Below, piece after piece: positions 1 to 8,293 of a stretch of 51,286 nucleotides of DNA (positions are counted from its first letter, which is position 1; each line of letters opens with the position of its first letter). The position numbers and the translations under genes were made by a program. The notes beneath the pieces were generated by a model. It worked only from the letters and a program-made list of their open reading frames with translations. It searched no databases and was not told where the DNA came from. Source of the stretch: an uncultured Verrucomicrobia subdivision 3 bacterium (GTDB lineage: Bacteria > Verrucomicrobiota > Verrucomicrobiia > Limisphaerales > DASXHY01); the NCBI GenBank assembly GCA_937890005.1, contig CALBZA010000067.1, forward strand, positions 1 to 51,286. The letters run 5' to 3'.

Positions 1-197
1 GGGGTGGAGGCAGATGGAGGAAAGACAATTTACAGAAAGATTTTTACACCCCCTGCGAAACCTTGGGCACCGCAAAAGTGATGAGCATCACCAACAGTCC
101 CCGTCCGCGGGAAGTCAGCTTTTCAGATTGAAGTCGTGAGACGGACCACCAGCAAACCGCTGAAAACCGGTATCTTGATCAGTGATCTCATTAAACC

Positions 198-218
198 TTT
201 GTATACGGCTTTGTATAC
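198..218. repeat. Direct repeat of TTTGTATAC
   Basis: Two 9-bp copies of TTTGTATAC are separated by GGC. Each contains the palindrome GTATAC. The spacing of about 12 bp resembles a regulator operator, for example the GTATAC-containing sites of GntR-family repressors, but no gene starts next to it. It may be a leftover from a lost promoter. Confidence 0.35.
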
Positions 219-332
219 CGAGGCTTTGAAAACCAGGCCAGAATTGTCCTTTGCAGTCCCTTCGACCTTTTTTGATGTGCGCTGTAGTCCTCTCCTGTCC
301 AGATGGTTCCATCGGGGAAAGGAATCCTCGAT

Positions 333-374
333 CAAATCCTAAGTCTGGCGCGTCTGCCATTCCGCCACGTGCGC
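333..374 (-). pseudogene. 5' fragment of a tRNA-Leu gene
   Basis: Read on the minus strand from 374, the sequence matches the 5' half of a bacterial tRNA-Leu. It has an acceptor strand GCGCACG, the typical D-arm GTGGCGGAATGGCAGACGC, and an anticodon arm with loop CTTAGGA (337-343; anticodon UAG). Similarity stops in the 3' side of the anticodon stem. No long variable arm, T-arm or matching acceptor CGTGCGC follows down to position 1. The gene therefore appears broken near the anticodon arm, a place where tyrosine integrases often cut tRNA genes. A chance match is unlikely over about 40 nt, but tRNAscan-type scoring was not possible here. Confidence 0.6.
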
Positions 375-396
375 AACCGGGCGCAAACATGCCCGA

Positions 397-624
397 TCAT
401 ACCCCGTTCTGCAATCCTCCGTGCCGTTGGACCAGCGGCAAATGCATATTCTCAATAGCACCGTGCTTCAGCGCGGTGATGCGGACATTGTTGTATTGGT
501 TCAGCCGTTTGTAACGGCTTTCTGTCACCGTCGCAAAGCCGTTGGAAACGGCTCGGTTCAATTCGGTCCGGGAACTACTGCGCTGAAGCACGATGTTAAT
601 GAGATCCACCGTCGCTGAGATCAT
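397..624 (-). CDS. Possible small hypothetical protein (doubtful)
   Basis: A 75-codon minus-strand frame from an ATG at 624 has codon use similar to the neighbouring genes and ends just before the tRNA fragment. It has no visible Shine-Dalgarno site, signal peptide or membrane segment, and I recognise no family. It contains two perfect palindromes, so the frame may simply be an open reading of a repetitive intergenic element. A longer start at 726 would overlap the start of the methyltransferase gene on the other strand. I rate it more likely non-coding than coding. Confidence 0.2.
   Translation of the reverse strand: MISATVDLINIVLQRSSSRTELNRAVSNGFATVTESRYKRLNQYNNVRITALKHGAIENMHLPLVQRHGGLQNGV
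503..553. repeat. Pair of 17-bp palindromes AGCCGTT-N3-AACGGCT
   Basis: AGCCGTT TGT AACGGCT (503-519) and AGCCGTT GGA AACGGCT (537-553) are perfect 7-bp inverted repeats with 3-nt centres, spaced 34 bp centre to centre. Identical arms with different centres suggest either a duplicated operator or a REP-like paired palindrome. No adjacent gene points to a regulator. Confidence 0.55.
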
Positions 625-701
625 TGCCTGACTCGACAGAGTCGCGCGGTTGAATCGGCAAAGCACTTGCCTGTCCATCGGCCAAGGCGAAGAATTGCCG
701 C

Positions 702-1235
702 ATGAACACTGCGGCGAGTCCAACAAGCAAGATTCCCATTCCCACGAGTCTCGGGGTGTTCGTTGTCTCCTACTCGCCGAAGGGATTGAGTTCTCTCAGG
801 TTTCCCGATCCTCAGGCAACGCTTGAAGTTGAACCGAACGCAGCGGCCTGTCCCGATCCCGAGTGGCACCGACTCACAACGACCGCATTGCAAAGTCTGC
901 TTGCCGGAAGCGCGCCAGTCGAATTGCCGCCATTTGACATTTCTCCCGGCACCGAGTTTCAACAGCGCGTCTGGAAAGCACTTTTGGAAATTCCATTCGG
1001 ACAAACAAAAACTTATTCCGAAATCGCAAAACAGATTGGAAATCCTGAAGCCGTCCGTGCTGTCGGCGGTGCGTGTGGAGCGAATCGGATTCCCGTTTTG
1101 ATTCCGTGTCATCGGGTTCTGGCCGCGGGGCATCGCATCGGCGGCTTTTCCGGTGGGCTGGACTGGAAACGTGTTCTTCTGAAGCTGGAGGGAATCACGG
1201 CTTTCGATTCGAGCGATCAACCGTTGCTTTTGTGA
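702..1235 (+). CDS. ogt: Methylated-DNA--protein-cysteine methyltransferase
   Basis: This is a 177-residue suicide DNA-repair enzyme that transfers the O6-alkyl group from guanine to its own cysteine in the cytoplasm. The active-site PCHRV motif is visible with Cys136, preceded by the helix-turn-helix region with GGACGANRIPVLI and followed by GGFSGGLDWK, all typical of the family. Length fits Ogt/MGMT without an Ada regulatory half. The N-terminal part (residues 1-80) is less conserved, as usual. The ATG at 702 has no clear ribosome-binding site. It is followed after 49 bp by the metal ATPase gene on the same strand, but a shared function is not implied. Confidence 0.93.
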   Translation: MNTAASPTSKIPIPTSLGVFVVSYSPKGLSSLRFPDPQATLEVEPNAAACPDPEWHRLTTTALQSLLAGSAPVELPPFDISPGTEFQQRVWKALLEIPFGQTKTYSEIAKQIGNPEAVRAVGGACGANRIPVLIPCHRVLAAGHRIGGFSGGLDWKRVLLKLEGITAFDSSDQPLLL

Positions 1236-1284
1236 CGAACGGGCGGCTGACTCGACGGATTTTGGTTTGCTGATACTTTGGGGC

Positions 1285-3561
1285 ATGGCTGTTGACACCT
1301 TGCAAAGCCCTGTTGGCCCGGTCGGCGGAATCACGGAACTTTCCGTGACCGGCATGGATTGCAGCAACTGCGCACGGCATGTCACGGAATCGCTTCAAAG
1401 TGTTCCCGGCGTGCACAGCGCCATGGTCGATCTCGCCGCGAAAAGTGCTTCCGTCCGATGGAATCCGGGCGCAACTGTGCAACCGGAAAGCCTTGTGCAG
1501 GCTGTGACTGAAGCGGGATACGGCGCGAGCGTTGTTGAAGGAGCGAAGTCGAAGCCGGATGAAGGCGAGAAGAAACTTGCTGGATGGGAATTCACGTTGT
1601 GGGTCGGAATTCTTGGGGCTGTTCCGCTGATGTTGGGCGAATGGGTTTTTCATGTGATGGATTCGCCGTGGTATCGGTGGACTGCGTTTTTCCTTGCTGC
1701 AATCGTTCAGATCTTCGCCGGCGCGCAGTTCTATCGAGGTGCCTGGAATCAGCTCAAGTCCGGTCGCTCCAACATGGACACGCTGGTGGCGCTCGGTTCG
1801 ACCACCGCATTCACCTACAGCGTGTGGGCGTTGCTGAACGGAAATGGAGCCCACGTTTATTTCATGGAATCGGCGTCGATCATCACATTGATCAGCCTCG
1901 GTCACTGGATGGAATCGCGCGTGAGTGTACGGGCATCGGACGCTTTAAAGAAGCTCTTGAATCTCGCGCCGCAAACCGCAAGGCGCGTGAGCGCGAATGG
2001 CGAGGAATCCATAACACCGGTCGCTGAACTGCGCATCGGCGACCTTGTCGCATTGCGGCCAGGAGATCGCGTTCCAACGGACGGCGAAGTGGTGGAAGGC
2101 GATTCTGCGGTGGACGAAGCGATGCTGACCGGTGAATCGACACCCGCTGACAAATCGCCGGGCAAACTTCTTTACGCAGGCACAGTGAATCTAAATGGGC
2201 GGTTGTTGATGCGCATCACTGCAACCGGCGAATCCACCGCGCTGTCACACATCATCGCCGCAGTTCAACGCGCGCAGACGAGTCGCGCGAACATTCAGCG
2301 TCTGGGGGATCGTGTGAGCAGCGTGTTCGTTCCGATCGTCGTTGCGATTGCACTGGGCGCCGCGTTGTGGTGGGGGCTTGCGCCTGAATCTGCGGCGAAC
2401 GCTCATGCGGCAATTGCACCGTACCTGTGGCCCGCGCATCCGCCGGCAGGAAAGTTCGCAGCGGCATTCATCATTGCATCCGCGGTGCTGATCATCGCGT
2501 GTCCGTGTGCAATGGGATTGGCCACGCCGACGGCGATCATGGCCGGCTCGAACGCGGCGGCGCAGCGCGGGATTTTGATTCGGGACGGCGTGGCGTTGGA
2601 AAAGGCGGGCGATGTGACAGCGGTTGTTTTCGACAAAACCGGCACGTTGACCGTTGGAAAACCGCGCGTGGTCAAAACGTGGAAAGCTGCCAGAATCATG
2701 TCGCTGATCATTCCGCCCGAGGAACTGGCCGCAGCGCTGTCGGCGCATTCGACACATCCCATCAGCCAGGCGATTGCGCAATTGAGTGCAGAACGGAAGA
2801 ACATTTCAGACTGGACCGAGGTTCGCGGCTCCGGTGTTGAAGGAAATTGGAATGAAAATGGAACGATCGTGAACGTGAAGCTGGGATCGCTTGCGTGGTT
2901 GCGCGATTCCGGCGTGAACCTGAGTGAAGGCGAGGCATTCGTTCGGGAGTGGTCGGCTCAGGGTGCGACTCTTGTCGGCCTCTCGGTGGATTCAGCGCTC
3001 GTGCTTCTCGTCGCGGTGAAAGACACGCTGAAAACTGGGGCGGCGGACGTCGTTGAGAAATTGCGGCGCCAGGGATTGAAGATTCATTTGCTGACGGGCG
3101 ACAACCGGCTTACGGCGGAGAGCATCGCGGAACAGGTCGGAATCGATCGGACGAATGTGGGCGCCGAAGTGCGGCCGGAGCAGAAGGCGGACTTTGTTCG
3201 GGGACTGCAGCAGCGAGGTGAACGTGTCGCGTTTGTCGGCGACGGCATTAATGACGCACCGGCGCTCGAACAGGCGAATCTCGGTATTGCAGTGAGCCGG
3301 GCCAGCGATGTGGCCCGCGAGGCGGCGGACATCATTTTGTTGAAGTCCGAAATCGAAGCCGTACCCGAGGCGCTCGGACTGGCGCGCGCCACGCTGCGAA
3401 CCATTCGGCAAAATCTTTTCTGGGCGTTCTTTTACAATGCGGCAGGAATTCCTCTCGCGGCGCTCGGCTTCATGAGTCCGGTTCTGTGTGCGGCGGCGAT
3501 GGGTTTTTCGGACATGATTGTCATCGGAAACGCACTCCGGTTGAGGCGGTGGAAAGGATGA
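1285..3561 (+). CDS. copA: CPx-type heavy-metal (probably copper) P1B-ATPase
   Basis: This 758-residue membrane pump uses ATP to export soft metal ions, most likely Cu(I). One N-terminal heavy-metal-associated domain (about 16-80) carries GMDCSNC with Cys26 and Cys29. The actuator loop has TGES (282-285), the membrane metal site is CPC (Cys406-Pro-Cys408), the phosphorylation motif DKTGT has Asp450, and GDGINDAP has Asp653. Late helices contain FYNAAGIPLAA and MGFSDMIVIGNALRL. Classical Cu(I) pumps have MxxSS in the last helix, so S-D here is a small departure and leaves specificity slightly open (Cu versus Ag or another soft metal). I start at ATG 1285, not the upstream in-frame TTG at 1267, because the HMA domain begins normally from there. 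Confidence 0.92.
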   Translation: MAVDTLQSPVGPVGGITELSVTGMDCSNCARHVTESLQSVPGVHSAMVDLAAKSASVRWNPGATVQPESLVQAVTEAGYGASVVEGAKSKPDEGEKKLAGWEFTLWVGILGAVPLMLGEWVFHVMDSPWYRWTAFFLAAIVQIFAGAQFYRGAWNQLKSGRSNMDTLVALGSTTAFTYSVWALLNGNGAHVYFMESASIITLISLGHWMESRVSVRASDALKKLLNLAPQTARRVSANGEESITPVAELRIGDLVALRPGDRVPTDGEVVEGDSAVDEAMLTGESTPADKSPGKLLYAGTVNLNGRLLMRITATGESTALSHIIAAVQRAQTSRANIQRLGDRVSSVFVPIVVAIALGAALWWGLAPESAANAHAAIAPYLWPAHPPAGKFAAAFIIASAVLIIACPCAMGLATPTAIMAGSNAAAQRGILIRDGVALEKAGDVTAVVFDKTGTLTVGKPRVVKTWKAARIMSLIIPPEELAAALSAHSTHPISQAIAQLSAERKNISDWTEVRGSGVEGNWNENGTIVNVKLGSLAWLRDSGVNLSEGEAFVREWSAQGATLVGLSVDSALVLLVAVKDTLKTGAADVVEKLRRQGLKIHLLTGDNRLTAESIAEQVGIDRTNVGAEVRPEQKADFVRGLQQRGERVAFVGDGINDAPALEQANLGIAVSRASDVAREAADIILLKSEIEAVPEALGLARATLRTIRQNLFWAFFYNAAGIPLAALGFMSPVLCAAAMGFSDMIVIGNALRLRRWKG

Positions 3562-3687
3562 TACGGGATCGGCGTAGGGCAGCTTTTCCAGACTGCGGTT
3601 GGGCGACGCATTCCGGCGTCGTTCCAAAACGGCATTGTCAAAGTTTTCATGTTGAAACCGGCGGACTGATTCGGGAGGGTGACACGC

Positions 3688-5847
3688 ATGAGAGTTTTCG
3701 CGTCGGCAATTGTCATCGCATTCCTGGTTCTTCTCTCCGGCTGCGCAGGAGGTCGAATGGCTGAAACGTCCGAACCGACATCCGTTGCGTCTCAGCTGAC
3801 GTCCACGAGTTCGCTGTCCTTGCCGTCTGATACCGAGGATTCATTTCTCTGGCTTGAAGACGTCACGGGCGAGAAACAGCTCGATTGGGTGCGTCAGCAG
3901 AATGCGGTGACAACGAAGGAGCTGGAAGCGAATCCGCAGTTTGATTCGATTCGCCAGCGATTGCTTTCAATCCTGAACTCCAGGGAACGCATTCCCGGAG
4001 TGATCAAGCGAGGTTCGTGGTATTACAACTTCTGGATGGATGAGAAGAATCCGCGCGGACTGTGGCGAAGAACGACGCTGGAAGAATATAGAAGCCCCGA
4101 TCCGAAGTGGGGGATCGTGCTCGACATCGACAAGCTCGCGAAAGAGGAGGGCGAGAACTGGATCTGGAAGGGGGCTGAATTTCTGGAGCCGAGTTTTGAT
4201 CGCGCCATGATTGTCGTTTCGCGCGGTGGAGCGGATGCGGCGGTGCGACGCGAATTTGATCTGATTCGAAAGGAGTTTGTCGCAGACGGATTCGTGCTGC
4301 CGGAAGCGAAGAGCGACGTCGCGTGGCGCAACCGTGACACGTTGTATGTGGGAACGGATTTCGGACCGGGTTCGCTTACGAGTTCCGGGTATCCGCGAAT
4401 CGTCAAGGAATGGAAACGCGGCACACCGCTTTCAGAGGCGAAGCTGGTGTTCGAAGGCAAATCAACAGACATGGCTGTGGGCGCATATGTGGTTCACGAT
4501 CATGGCCGCGTTTATGAATTCATCGTGCGCCATCCGACGTTCTTTACCGACGAAACGTTCATAAGACGCGGGGATGGATTTGTGCGGATCGACAAGCCGG
4601 ACGATGTCGAAATCAGCACGTTTGACCGGTTCCTCCTGCTTCGGCCTCGTCAGGACTGGAAGATTGGAAATGAAATCTATCCGGCGGGTTCGTTGCTGGC
4701 GGCGGACTTTGAATCGTATTTGAAGGGCGAACGAAAACTGGATCGGTTGTTCACGCCGGAGAGCCGGACTTCGCTGGCGAGTTTCAGTGCGACAAAAAAC
4801 TACATCATTCTGAACGTGCTCGACCTCGTGAAGAGCCGTCCGGTTTTGTTGAGATTCGAGAATGGCCAGTGGACGCGCACGCGTTTGGATGTGCCGGATT
4901 TTGGAACGGTGAACGTCAGCGGCGAGGACGCGGAGGAATCGGATGCCTACTGGATGTGGATGGCGGATTATCTGACGCCGTCCACGCTCTATCGTGGAAT
5001 TGCAGGGACGGAAAAACGTGAGAAACTGAAATCGCTCCCGGCTTTTTTCGAATCGGACGGGCTGGTCATCCATCAGTTCACGGTGGCCTCGAAGGATGGG
5101 ACAATGGTTCCGTATTTTCAGGTAAGCCGGCGCGGGATTTCTTTGAACGGGAAGAATCCAACGCTGTTGTACGGCTACGGTGGTTTTGAAATTTCATTGC
5201 GGCCTGATTACAACGCCGGCGTCGGCGCATCGTGGCTGGAGAAAGGTGGCGTGTATGTGGTCGCCAACATTCGAGGCGGCGGTGAATTCGGGCCGCGCTG
5301 GCACAATGCGGCGAGGAAGGAGAATCGCCAAAGGGCTTACGACGACTTCATCGCGGTGGCGGAGGATTTAATCCGAAGGAAAGTGACATCGCCAAAGCAC
5401 CTGGGAATTCAGGGCGGTTCGAATGGCGGTTTGTTGGTGGGTGTGATGCTGACCCAGCGGCCGGATTTGTTTGGAGCGGTTGTTTGTCAGGTGCCGTTGC
5501 TGGACATGCGGCGCTACAACCAGCTTTTGGCGGGAGCGAGTTGGATGGATGAATACGGCGACCCGGACAAACCGGAGGAATGGGCTTACATCCGCCGGTT
5601 CTCGCCGTATCAGAACGTCCGGCCCGGAGCGAAATATCCGCGTGTGCTGTTCACCACGTCAACCCGTGACGACCGGGTGCATCCGGGGCATGCGCGGAAA
5701 ATGGTGGCGAAGATGAAGTCACAGGGACACGACGTGCTTTACTACGAGAACATTGAAGGCGGACACGGCGGCGCGGCGAACAATGAACAGCGGGCTTACA
5801 TGGCGTCACTGGCCTATACATTCCTGTGGCAGGAATTGACGCGATGA
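3688..5847 (+). CDS. Prolyl oligopeptidase family lipoprotein (S9A)
   Basis: This 719-residue protein has a lipoprotein signal ending in the lipobox LSGC, so it should be anchored in the envelope facing the periplasm or surface. The body matches prolyl oligopeptidase: an N-terminal lid and seven-bladed propeller (about 50-450, starting with LWLEDVTGEKQLDWV) and a C-terminal alpha/beta hydrolase. The catalytic triad is visible as Ser578 in GGSNGG, Asp661/662 in TRDDRVHP and His693 in GGHGG. Such enzymes cut short peptides after proline. ATG 3688 is preceded by GGGAGGG at a suitable distance and is preferred over GTG 3679. No partner gene adjoins; it converges on the sensor gene at 5862. Confidence 0.92.
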   Translation: MRVFASAIVIAFLVLLSGCAGGRMAETSEPTSVASQLTSTSSLSLPSDTEDSFLWLEDVTGEKQLDWVRQQNAVTTKELEANPQFDSIRQRLLSILNSRERIPGVIKRGSWYYNFWMDEKNPRGLWRRTTLEEYRSPDPKWGIVLDIDKLAKEEGENWIWKGAEFLEPSFDRAMIVVSRGGADAAVRREFDLIRKEFVADGFVLPEAKSDVAWRNRDTLYVGTDFGPGSLTSSGYPRIVKEWKRGTPLSEAKLVFEGKSTDMAVGAYVVHDHGRVYEFIVRHPTFFTDETFIRRGDGFVRIDKPDDVEISTFDRFLLLRPRQDWKIGNEIYPAGSLLAADFESYLKGERKLDRLFTPESRTSLASFSATKNYIILNVLDLVKSRPVLLRFENGQWTRTRLDVPDFGTVNVSGEDAEESDAYWMWMADYLTPSTLYRGIAGTEKREKLKSLPAFFESDGLVIHQFTVASKDGTMVPYFQVSRRGISLNGKNPTLLYGYGGFEISLRPDYNAGVGASWLEKGGVYVVANIRGGGEFGPRWHNAARKENRQRAYDDFIAVAEDLIRRKVTSPKHLGIQGGSNGGLLVGVMLTQRPDLFGAVVCQVPLLDMRRYNQLLAGASWMDEYGDPDKPEEWAYIRRFSPYQNVRPGAKYPRVLFTTSTRDDRVHPGHARKMVAKMKSQGHDVLYYENIEGGHGGAANNEQRAYMASLAYTFLWQELTR

Positions 5848-5861
5848 TTGCCGCAGCCGGA

Positions 5862-6344
5862 TCAGGGTGTTGAGGGTGAGTCGGTGACCGCTGCCGGAAC
5901 AGCGTTTGTTGCCGGCGCTGATTTCGGTTTCGGCTTCAGAAGCTCCTCGAATTTCGCGAGCTGTTCCGGGGTGAGTTCGGCGCGGATCTTGTCCTTGGTC
6001 TCGACGATCGTGTGGTAGATGTCCGGCTCGATTTCCTGCCAGATCAGGCGGGTGATTTCCTGGCCGTCACAGATGATCTGAGAGATGCGTTCGCGCTGAT
6101 CGGCATCCATGTTCAGTTCCCGCTGGAGTTTATCGACGAAGTTTTTCGTCAGCGGCCAGATTGGAGGCGCCGGCAACTTGTGATCGCGCACGGAATTGGT
6201 GCCTTGCGGCGCGGAGGCGTGGCCGTTTTCCGATTTTGCCTGGAGCGAAGCCTTGGCCTGGCTGTTACGAACGATGAGGCCTCCGGTAATCGCTCCGGCT
6301 GCAAAGATGACCACGGTAGCGAGAATGACTTTCCAGATGTTCAC
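5862..6344 (-). CDS. Membrane-anchored periplasmic sensor, CnrX/CpxP-like
   Basis: This 160-residue protein starts with one membrane helix (about 5-25) and continues with a helical periplasmic domain (about 65-140) including LTPEQLAKFEELL, which is typical of the LTxxQ / heavy-metal-resistance fold. The low-complexity Ala/Pro tail is unstructured. It starts at GTG 6344 and overlaps the upstream stop by 4 nt (GTGA), so translation is probably coupled. With the sigma factor and the small membrane protein upstream it gives the order of a CnrH-Y-X type metal-response unit. His and Met ligands known from CnrX are not evident, so the signal may differ. Function is inferred from fold and context. 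Confidence 0.6.
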   Translation of the reverse strand: MNIWKVILATVVIFAAGAITGGLIVRNSQAKASLQAKSENGHASAPQGTNSVRDHKLPAPPIWPLTKNFVDKLQRELNMDADQRERISQIICDGQEITRLIWQEIEPDIYHTIVETKDKIRAELTPEQLAKFEELLKPKPKSAPATNAVPAAVTDSPSTP

Positions 6345-6649
6345 CGGGGATAGTCAGTCTCAAGGCCGGCAAGCATGGTTTTCTCGAATTCCTGCGCAAG
6401 GTTGCCGGCCGATCCTTCTTTTTCGGCAGGAGTGAATGTAAGCACTGATATGGTGCAGAACACGCAAACGATCACAATACAGGCTCCGGCTGATTTCCAC
6501 AGAGCATCCGCCCATAGAGCCGCCGCGGAATTCGGCAGGCTTGTAATTCGGGCCATGACACGCGTGGTAAAACCAAACGGAACCTCGTCGCTCGGGTTTT
6601 CCACCCGCGCGGCCGCAATCAGTTTTTTTTCAAGTTCCACCAAATTCAT
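6341..6649 (-). CDS. Small single-pass membrane protein, putative anti-sigma factor
   Basis: This 102-residue protein has a cytoplasmic N-terminal part (about 1-38, with LEKKLIAAARVENPSDEVPFG), one strong membrane helix (about 42-62) and a short periplasmic tail. No zinc-binding anti-sigma motif (HxxxCxxC) is present. It lies 36 bp downstream of the ECF sigma gene and overlaps the next gene by 4 nt. Size, topology and position are those of a CnrY-type anti-sigma factor. I recognise no sequence family. A TTG at 6673 would add eight residues, but ATG 6649 is preferred. Confidence 0.6.
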   Translation of the reverse strand: MNLVELEKKLIAAARVENPSDEVPFGFTTRVMARITSLPNSAAALWADALWKSAGACIVIVCVFCTISVLTFTPAEKEGSAGNLAQEFEKTMLAGLETDYPR

Positions 6650-6685
6650 ACCAACGGCTTTTAAGACGCGCAAAATTTGCGCGGG

Positions 6686-7261
6686 TTACAGATACTTGTC
6701 CTTCGCCATTTTTGCGAGAAGCTTTCGCATTTCTGCGCGTGCGCGGAAGGCCCGTACTTTTACAAGGGGGATAGACCACCCCGTGAGCTTGGAAATTTCT
6801 TTCACTGAACGATCTTCAATTTCCAACAAAGTGATGATCAATCGCGCGGGTGGCGACAGCTGGTCCATGATTCGCCCGATGAGCAGTTTGGCAGCCTCCG
6901 CGTGTTCATTCGCTCCGTCCGGGTGTGTTACAAACCGGTCCAGCCAGTCTTCTTCCGGCTCGGTCAGTTCGGAAAACATTGATTCACGATTGCGCTGGTG
7001 TCCGCGGAGAAAATCGTAGCAGGTCCGGACCGCCAGTCGCATGAGCCAGTGTTCGAAGGGAGCGTCGCCGCGGAAGCTGGAAAGCTTCTGAAATGCTTTC
7101 AACCAAACCTCCTGAACGATGTCTTCAATCTCACTTTCCCGGCGCGCATAACGGCGCGCGGTGGCAAACACTCGGGGGGAATACTTCTCGATCAATGGTT
7201 CGAAACTCGCGGCATCGCCACGCAACACGGCGGCTATCAGTTCCGCTTCAGTCCGTTCCAT
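6686..7261 (-). CDS. ECF-family RNA polymerase sigma factor
   Basis: This 191-residue protein has the two-domain layout of extracytoplasmic-function sigma factors. Region 2 (about 8-78) contains EDIVQEVWLKAFQKL and FRGDAPFEHWLMRLAVRTCYDFLR, the -10 recognition and core-binding helices. Region 4 (about 125-178) contains LSPPARLIITLLEIEDRS and the HTH KEISKLTGWSIPLVKVRAFRA for -35 recognition. It should direct RNA polymerase to a small envelope-stress or metal-stress regulon when released from the membrane protein encoded next to it. The downstream two genes probably form its operon. I cannot predict target promoters from the sequence. Confidence 0.95.
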   Translation of the reverse strand: MERTEAELIAAVLRGDAASFEPLIEKYSPRVFATARRYARRESEIEDIVQEVWLKAFQKLSSFRGDAPFEHWLMRLAVRTCYDFLRGHQRNRESMFSELTEPEEDWLDRFVTHPDGANEHAEAAKLLIGRIMDQLSPPARLIITLLEIEDRSVKEISKLTGWSIPLVKVRAFRARAEMRKLLAKMAKDKYL

Positions 7262-7352
7262 TTCGGCGCACTATGCCAAACGAAACTGGGGGACTAAAGG
7301 GAAAACCCGGCTTAATTCAAGGCTCGGATGGCGGCCGATCCGGGGCTTGGAA

Positions 7353-7838
7353 TCAGTTCTGAAGGATGCGTTGTCGCCCTGGACGATTTTCAGGGATCGG
7401 AAAGCGTGACGGCTGCGACGGTCCGAGGTGAATTGCGTTTTTCACCTTGTCGATCTGGTCCGAAGACAGCGGCGGTTTGACCTGCGAAAGGATTTTTAAG
7501 CGGAGGACGGAAATTTCGGCTTCGAGGCCTGCGACCGCGGCAGCCTGTTGTCTGACAGTATTCTCGTTGGAATTCGTCGATAACGCCGTGTCGATCAGTG
7601 TGGTTTGTGCGTTTCGGAGCTTCGATTGAAGTTCGCTGAGTCTGGAATTGTGTTCCCGCGCGATGGGCGCAAGCGAGCGGCGTTGTTCTGGAGTCAGAAC
7701 GTTCAGGATCCCTGAATCCAGCACACGGGGCGAATCGCCGACCGGGGTGGTTGCGGGCGAATTTGTCGGCTGAGAGAAGGCGGTGAACGAAAGCATGAGG
7801 CTGAACAAAAGGCCGGCGAGGAAGGAAAGCGTTTTCAT
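7353..7838 (-). CDS. Exported LTxxQ (Spy-like) periplasmic protein
   Basis: This 161-residue protein has a cleavable signal peptide (about 1-22, ending SFTAFSQ). Its helical core contains NVLTPEQRRSLAPIAREHN and a long amphipathic helix rich in Gln, Glu and Leu, as in Spy/CpxP chaperones and periplasmic metal sensors. The Pro-rich C-terminus is low complexity. It lies 91 bp upstream of the ECF sigma gene on the same strand, consistent with a shared envelope-stress role. No metal-binding cluster is obvious, so a chaperone-like or structural role is equally possible. Confidence 0.6.
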   Translation of the reverse strand: MKTLSFLAGLLFSLMLSFTAFSQPTNSPATTPVGDSPRVLDSGILNVLTPEQRRSLAPIAREHNSRLSELQSKLRNAQTTLIDTALSTNSNENTVRQQAAAVAGLEAEISVLRLKILSQVKPPLSSDQIDKVKNAIHLGPSQPSRFPIPENRPGRQRILQN

Positions 7839-7864
7839 AAGCGGAGCTGAGCCGCCGTGGCCCG

Positions 7865-8131
7865 CTATTGCATTTTGGGTGTCCGGGAAATTCCGAACGT
7901 TCTCTCGAATTCCTCCGAGAACTTGGTCATCGCGGCGCTGATCTTCATCGGCTGCTCGGTCATTGTGGCGAGCATCTTGTCCGCCATTTCCGGTTTGTAA
8001 CGGATCAGCTCAAGCGCCGCCATGATCAGCGTCAGGTTGTTGTTGATGTCGTGCCGCAGCGTCGAAACCTTTTTATTGAGTTCATCAATCTGCTCAACGC
8101 TCAACGTCACTGGACTCATCGGTAATCCCAT
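7865..8131 (-). CDS. DHp-only histidine-kinase-like small protein
   Basis: This roughly 88-residue protein looks like one helical hairpin of a histidine-kinase dimerisation domain. LRHDINNNLTLIMAALELI resembles the H-box of the kinases encoded at 39640 and 43308 (AHDINNA, AHDLNNA). No ATPase domain follows; the gene ends about 50 residues after the H-box. It may act as a phosphotransfer partner, a dimerisation decoy or a remnant. It ends 26 bp before the Spy-like gene. Starts at ATG 8131 or 8119 are both possible; an upstream frame to 8254 looks non-coding. Confidence 0.55.
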   Translation of the reverse strand: MGLPMSPVTLSVEQIDELNKKVSTLRHDINNNLTLIMAALELIRYKPEMADKMLATMTEQPMKISAAMTKFSEEFERTFGISRTPKMQ

Positions 8132-8293
8132 CGGTGTGTGCAATTTGCTGATTTGGCCGATTAAAGCAAGCTGGTTTCTCCGGGCAATTTTCCCCCCGTT
8201 GATTGAGTTTTTCCCTCGGAGAATCGATCCCGGAGAAATCGTGTTTCCGCCCATTTTCTTTCAGAAAACAGTGCAATTCAGTCGAAGCCGGTC

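Larger units (their letters stand above)
1..701. other. Gene-poor leading region with remnants
   Basis: No recognisable protein gene lies here. The stretch holds a tRNA-Leu 5' fragment (333-374, minus strand), a direct repeat of TTTGTATAC (198-206 and 210-218) and two near-identical 17-bp palindromes (503-519 and 537-553). Several short open frames exist on both strands, but none resembles a family I know. The mixture suggests an old integration site or a dispersed-repeat region. That reading is inference; the individual sequence elements are directly visible. Confidence 0.5.

Noticed and set aside
3580..3687. Possible regulatory hairpin GACGC-ATTCC-GGCGTC before the peptidase gene
   Set aside because: The stem is short and neither a T-run nor a promoter accompanies it; not distinguishable from chance.
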